In this document: positions 6,223 through 9,589 of the stretch, in pieces
Layout of the letters: every line of letters begins with the position of its first letter
Numbering within the stretch: the first letter of the stretch is position 1
DNA from: DATIJJ01 sp039936115
GTDB taxonomy: Bacteria > Pseudomonadota > Gammaproteobacteria > DSM-16500
Length of the DNA: 9,589 bases
Direction of reading: 5' to 3'
NCBI GenBank assembly: GCA_039936115.1
Contig: JBDTIZ010000293.1
Coordinates: forward strand, 1 to 9,589
Program-made: the position numbers and the translations under genes
Notes under the pieces: model-generated
Databases searched by the model: none
What the model was told of the DNA's origin: nothing
Seen by the model: the letters and a program-made list of their open reading frames with translations, nothing else

Positions 6223-7350
6223 CTATTGTGTTGATTGTTCGACTAAATTTCTTCGATAACGTTCACTGCGTCGCGTTCGATCTTTGACTTGCCCGACCAA
6301 TTGACCACAAGCAGCATCAATCGAATCCCCCCGTGTTTTGCGAGTGATAGCATTGATACCTGCATTCATTAGTGTTTCGCGAAATTGATCAATGGTTTGC
6401 TGATCAGAGCGCTTATAAATGGTATTGGGGAAAGGATTGAAAGGGATTAAATTCACTTTCGCACGCATATCCTGTAACAGACGAATCAGTTGTTTTGCAT
6501 GCAAAGGCGTATCATTCACACCTGCTAGCATGACATATTCCATTGTGACATAGCGGCGTTTATCGTCTTTAAAGTACTCTCTACAAGCTGCCATTAAGTC
6601 TTTAAGCGGATATTTTTTGTTGAGTGGTACTAATACATTGCGTAATTCATCATTCGGCGCATGTAATGAAACAGCTAATGCTACATCACTGACTTTACGC
6701 AATTCATAAATAGCCGGAATAACGCCTGCAGTGCTTAATGTTACGCGACGTTTAGATAGGCCATAAGCAAAATCATCCAGCATAATATTCATCGCACTGA
6801 CGACATTATCAAAATTCAACAAAGGTTCACCCATGCCCATCATGACAACATTGGTAATTGCATGATCATGAAGTGCTTTATTTTCTGATAAACCACGCAC
6901 TGCAACCCATAGTTGGCCAATAATTTCATGTGCTGTTAGGTTGCGATTAAAGCCTTGTTTACCTGTCGAGCAAAAATCACAATTTAATGTGCAACCCACT
7001 TGGGATGAAACACATAGTGTCCCGCGGGTTTTTTCAGGTATGAAAACAGTTTCAATGCAATTGCCATCGGCTAATCGCAATACCCATTTGTGGGTTCCGT
7101 CTGCACAGGTATTTTCATACGCGACTTCAGGCGGACGAATTTCGGCGATAGACTCAATTTGTTCACGCAATGTTTTGCTGATGTTGCTCATGGCATGAAT
7201 ATCTTGTGTACCTTGAAAATGAATCCATTTGAGAATTTGCGTTGCACGATAGGGCTTCTCACCCAAGCTAACACAAAATGCCTCCATAGCCTTGCGATCA
7301 AGGCCAAGCAGGTTAATTTTGCAGTTTTCGGTCTGGGTGAGGTCAGTCAT
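6223..7350 (-). CDS. rlmN: Dual-specificity 23S rRNA A2503 / tRNA A37 C2-methyltransferase
   Basis: This radical-SAM enzyme makes 2-methyladenosine at 23S rRNA position 2503 and at position 37 of some tRNAs, supporting translation accuracy. The 375-aa length is usual. The cluster motif CTLNCDFC gives Cys120, Cys124 and Cys127 for the 4Fe-4S cluster. Cys113 lies seven residues before it and Cys348 (in DAACGQL) near the C-terminus; these match the two catalytic/methyl-carrying cysteines of the E. coli enzyme (118 and 355). GMGEPLLN (172-179) is the SAM-binding GEP motif, and RRVTLSTAGV, AVSLHAP and the EYVMLAGVND segment are typical. A basic tail (RTRRSERYRRN) ends the protein. The start is ATG 7348-7350, three bases after the ndk stop with no clear ribosome binding site of its own, so translation is probably coupled to ndk. 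Confidence 0.97.
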   Translation of the reverse strand: MTDLTQTENCKINLLGLDRKAMEAFCVSLGEKPYRATQILKWIHFQGTQDIHAMSNISKTLREQIESIAEIRPPEVAYENTCADGTHKWVLRLADGNCIETVFIPEKTRGTLCVSSQVGCTLNCDFCSTGKQGFNRNLTAHEIIGQLWVAVRGLSENKALHDHAITNVVMMGMGEPLLNFDNVVSAMNIMLDDFAYGLSKRRVTLSTAGVIPAIYELRKVSDVALAVSLHAPNDELRNVLVPLNKKYPLKDLMAACREYFKDDKRRYVTMEYVMLAGVNDTPLHAKQLIRLLQDMRAKVNLIPFNPFPNTIYKRSDQQTIDQFRETLMNAGINAITRKTRGDSIDAACGQLVGQVKDRTRRSERYRRNLVEQSTQ

Positions 7351-7353
7351 GAT

Positions 7354-7800
7354 TTAAGCTAATTCAGTGGCTTTAACGTAAGTGACAATTTCTTCTGGGC
7401 GGAAAAAGAAAGCAATTTCTTCTGCAGCAGTATCCGCAGCATCAGAACCATGGACAGCGTTATGATCGATAGAATCAGCAAAGTCCGCACGAATTGTGCC
7501 GGCAGCTGCTTCTTTAGGATTGGTCGCGCCCATGATTTGACGATTTAAAGCAATTGCGTTTTCGCCTTCTAATACTTGAGCGAGTACAGGGCCTGAGCTC
7601 ATGAAGTTCACTAATGCTTTGAAAAAAGGACGTTCTTGATGAACCGCATAAAATTCTTGGGCTTGTTTTTGAGTTAAATGCATCATTTTGGACGCAACGA
7701 TTTTTAAGCCGGCTTTCTCGAATCTGTGGTTGATTTCGCCGATAACACGTTTTGCAACAGCATCAGGCTTTATAATGGATAACGTTCTTTCTACGGACAT
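7354..7800 (-). CDS. ndk: Nucleoside diphosphate kinase
   Basis: This enzyme transfers the gamma-phosphate from ATP to other (d)NDPs through a phosphohistidine and balances the nucleotide pools in the cytoplasm. At 148 aa it has the family length. It shows the N-terminal ERTLSIIKPDAV, the KALVNFMSSGPV segment, the MGATNP-x(9)-RADF nucleotide-binding region and the active-site NAVHGSD (114-120) with catalytic His117. The start is ATG 7798-7800, with GGAGG four bases upstream and a TATAAT box about 75 bp upstream. It is the first gene of the ndk-rlmN transcription unit, which may continue into rodZ. Confidence 0.98.
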   Translation of the reverse strand: MSVERTLSIIKPDAVAKRVIGEINHRFEKAGLKIVASKMMHLTQKQAQEFYAVHQERPFFKALVNFMSSGPVLAQVLEGENAIALNRQIMGATNPKEAAAGTIRADFADSIDHNAVHGSDAADTAAEEIAFFFRPEEIVTYVKATELA

Positions 7801-7804
7801 ATTG

Positions 7805-7879
7805 CCTCCAGGTAAGTTTCTTTCTCTATTTGCGGCCGGTATGCAAGCGCGCTAGATCTGTTTAAGGACGCGTATTATA
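7805..7879 (-). promoter_or_regulatory. ndk promoter (-10 box) and ribosome binding site
   Basis: A consensus TATAAT lies on the - strand at 7874-7879; the bases 16-18 bp upstream do not form a good -35. The leader would be about 65-70 nt and ends in a strong GGAGG (7805-7809) four bases before the ndk ATG. It drives ndk-rlmN and possibly rodZ. Confidence 0.5.
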
Positions 7880-7913
7880 GCGGATTGTGCTAAAAACTCA
7901 CTAAAAATAATGA

Positions 7914-8014
7914 CTTTTGTAGGGGCGAACCTATGTGTTTGCCCTTTTAATCAAAGAGGCAGCATTTACCTATTTAGGCTGCAGGGCGAACACATAGGTT
8001 CGCCCCTACAAAAG
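7914..8014. mobile_element. 101-bp MITE-like palindromic element
   Basis: A 32-bp terminal inverted repeat, 7914-7945 against 7983-8014, has one mismatch. The 37-bp centre holds a second small stem, gcagc (7959-7963) with gctgc (7978-7982). The arms carry the string gtaggggcgaacctatgtg, which from memory is a core of dispersed palindromic elements in many unrelated bacteria. There is no open frame inside, so mobility would need a transposase elsewhere. No clear target-site duplication is visible outside the palindrome. It lies 18 bp after the mtaD stop and 34 bp upstream of the ndk -10 box. The RNA hairpin followed by a T-rich run on the - strand would probably also act as a terminator for mtaD. 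Confidence 0.75.
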
Positions 8015-8032
8015 ATGGCTAGTTCACAATAT

Positions 8033-9343
8033 TTATTTAACTTTTTCACCCCAATATTTCGCTTTAGCAATTAATTCTTTCTCATCCAGCGTCAAGAGCT
8101 TACGATTTTTAAGCAGTTGTTTTCCAGCCACCCAAACATCGGTCACCTGTTGACGAGATGCGGCATAGACAATTTGTGAAATCGGATGATAAAGCGGTTG
8201 AGTTTCAATTTCATCCAAATTGATAGCAGCAAAATCCGCTGCCTTGCCAATCGTTAAAGATCCCGTAATGTGGTCTATTCCCAGGGCTTTTGCACCATTA
8301 ATTGTTGCAAGTTTCATTGTTTCACCAGCGGATAAAATTTCTGGATTACGATTCGAAAGTTTTGCCAGAAAAGCCGCTGAGCGCATTTCGCCTAACATAT
8401 TTAAGTCATTATTGCTGGCAGCGCCGTCTGTGCCTAATGCAACATTGATGCCCATCGCTTGTAATTTTTCAATCGGACAAACGCCACTCGCCAATTTCAT
8501 ATTGGATTCCGGGCAATGCGCAATATTGGGTTTAGTGGATGCTAAAATCTCAAAATCTTCATCATTTATTTGCGTCATGTGAACGGCAATTAAACGGGGT
8601 GAAATAAAACCGAGATCGTGTAATCGTTTAATTGGGCGTTTTTTAAATTGCTCTAACGATTGATTTACTTCGTCAGCCGTTTCATGCAAATGTAAATTGA
8701 TTTTTAAATTATGTTCTTCAGCCAATTCATTGATACGAACAAAGGATGCATCAGATACTGTGAAAGGATGTCCGGGCGCCATCGTCGCTGTGATGCGAGG
8801 ATGGTTTTTGTATTCTTCGTAAAACGCCATACCGCGCGTTAAATATTCGTCTGCTGTTTGTGCCCACTGCGTTGGAAATTCAAGAACAGTAATACCAATG
8901 TTGGCACGAATCCCTGCGATATCAGCCGCTTGTGCAGTCGCCGGCAAAAAGAAATACATATCATTAAAACACGTTGTCCCACCACGTATCATCTCGGCCA
9001 TTGCAAAGAGTGAGGCATCATAAACAAATTCATGATTGACCCATTTTTTTTCAGCAGGCCAAATATGATTGTTCAACCAATTCATCAATGCTAAATCATC
9101 AGCTAAACCACGAAAATAATTCATGGCAATATGCGTGTGTGAATTGATTAAGCCGGGAATAATCGCGTGAGTTGAAAAATGTTCTGTGGTTTTAGCAGTG
9201 TAACGTGCAGCCACGTCTTTGCTCGGTATAATCGCTTTAATGACGCCTTGGTCGATGATTAAAGCGTGATTATCTAAAACCGTTGTTTGTTGGGCGTCTG
9301 AGAGAATCCATTTCGCATGAATAATTTGATCGATATGTTCCAT
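8033..9343 (-). CDS. mtaD: 5-methylthioadenosine/S-adenosylhomocysteine deaminase-type amidohydrolase (TRZ/ATZ family)
   Basis: This is a metal-dependent amidohydrolase that most likely deaminates S-adenosylhomocysteine and/or methylthioadenosine to the inosyl form, recycling by-products of methylation and polyamine synthesis in the cytoplasm. The 436-aa length is typical. Metal and catalytic residues are visible: His69 and His71 in NSHTHIAMNYFRG, His218 and Glu221 in HLHET, His255 in VHMTQ and Asp306 in GTDGAASNNDLN. A small beta-domain is formed by the N-terminus and the C-terminal ITGSLTIGKAADFAAINL segment. The start is ATG 9341-9343, with AGGA about eight bases upstream. In many gammaproteobacteria it neighbours ubiG, not seen here before the window ends. 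The exact substrate (MTA, SAH, chlorinated triazine or another aminopurine-like compound) cannot be fixed from sequence. Confidence 0.88.
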   Translation of the reverse strand: MEHIDQIIHAKWILSDAQQTTVLDNHALIIDQGVIKAIIPSKDVAARYTAKTTEHFSTHAIIPGLINSHTHIAMNYFRGLADDLALMNWLNNHIWPAEKKWVNHEFVYDASLFAMAEMIRGGTTCFNDMYFFLPATAQAADIAGIRANIGITVLEFPTQWAQTADEYLTRGMAFYEEYKNHPRITATMAPGHPFTVSDASFVRINELAEEHNLKINLHLHETADEVNQSLEQFKKRPIKRLHDLGFISPRLIAVHMTQINDEDFEILASTKPNIAHCPESNMKLASGVCPIEKLQAMGINVALGTDGAASNNDLNMLGEMRSAAFLAKLSNRNPEILSAGETMKLATINGAKALGIDHITGSLTIGKAADFAAINLDEIETQPLYHPISQIVYAASRQQVTDVWVAGKQLLKNRKLLTLDEKELIAKAKYWGEKVK

Positions 9344-9589
9344 TGATAGAGTCCTGATTGTGGCAAAGGGAAAAATGCTACGACAATTTGAGGATCTTCG
9401 CTAGTTTAATACTGTGTTAATTGGATGTTTTTGTGAGATGGGATCTGTGGCTTGAGGGATCTATATATCTATATATGTATATGTTTCTCATTCTCTCAAG
9501 TTGGCTGGACCGCGGACATCGATGCACAAAAAACCTGTCATTCCCGCGAAGGCGCACTAGCATCCGGTAAATCAGCATAGATATTAAAC
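9344..9589. repeat. Gap upstream of mtaD with repeat fragments
   Basis: No gene is visible. There is an AT dinucleotide-rich run (about 9460-9484, built from ctatatat and tatatgtat), an accgcggaca string (9509-9518) shared with the inverted-repeat element at the left end of the window, and cctgtcattcccgcgaaggcg (9534-9554). From memory the latter is the first half of a common dispersed palindrome (tcattcccgcg-aaggcgggaatcc) whose second half is missing or changed here. The mtaD promoter must lie near 9370-9450 but no good box stands out. Confidence 0.4.

Noticed and set aside
6941..7362. Two + strand ORFs of 85 and 90 aa within rlmN
   Set aside because: They are antisense to a highly conserved gene and have no ribosome binding site or protein-like features.
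8220..8582. 120-aa + strand ORF inside mtaD
   Set aside because: It is antisense to the conserved metal-binding core of the amidohydrolase and has no independent support.
1..9589. CRISPR array, tRNA or rRNA gene, transposase gene
   Set aside because: There are no regularly spaced direct repeats, no cloverleaf or rRNA signatures and no transposase-like reading frame on either strand.

Overview
This 9.6 kb window looks like a chromosomal segment of a host-associated gammaproteobacterium. I infer the order Legionellales (Coxiellaceae, Diplorickettsiaceae or Berkiella-like). The reasons are the order of the housekeeping genes (mtaD, then ndk-rlmN-rodZ-hisS), fairly AT-rich DNA, many short palindromic repeats between genes, and a large gene with the character of a Dot/Icm-type effector. 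The assignment rests on gene content and memory of related genomes, not on a search.

Layout. Positions 1-527 hold no convincing gene but contain a perfect 25-bp inverted repeat. Positions 540-3271 are an accessory block of two convergent genes: a 212-aa protein with two putative membrane segments (+ strand) and a 641-aa predicted effector (- strand). A related hairpin with a T-tract (23 bp, 20 identical) lies in the same orientation on both sides of this block. From 3573 to 9343 every gene is a conserved housekeeping gene on the - strand: hisS (histidyl-tRNA synthetase), rodZ (cell-shape protein), rlmN (23S rRNA/tRNA m2A methyltransferase), ndk (nucleoside diphosphate kinase) and an mtaD-type amidohydrolase (methylthioadenosine/S-adenosylhomocysteine deaminase). 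Two further palindromic elements sit in gaps: an imperfect hairpin between hisS and rodZ, and a 101-bp MITE-like element between mtaD and ndk. Fragments that look like repeats lie at the right end.

How the genes relate. ndk and rlmN are 3 bp apart and surely co-transcribed, and rodZ follows rlmN by 73 bp. In many gammaproteobacteria the order is ndk-rlmN-pilF-rodZ-ispG-hisS; here pilF and ispG are both absent from their usual places. The missing ispG would fit a lineage that makes isoprenoids through mevalonate. rodZ is itself unusual: it keeps the cytoplasmic helix-turn-helix domain and the membrane span, but its periplasmic part is only a Pro/Ala/Thr-rich tail with no recognisable DUF4115 domain.

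The most interesting item is the 641-aa protein. Residues about 163-290 resemble, from memory, a module of the plant IQM (IQ-motif) calmodulin-binding proteins that also occurs in bacterial effector-like proteins. Its Ser/Glu/Lys-rich C-terminus looks like a Dot/Icm secretion signal.
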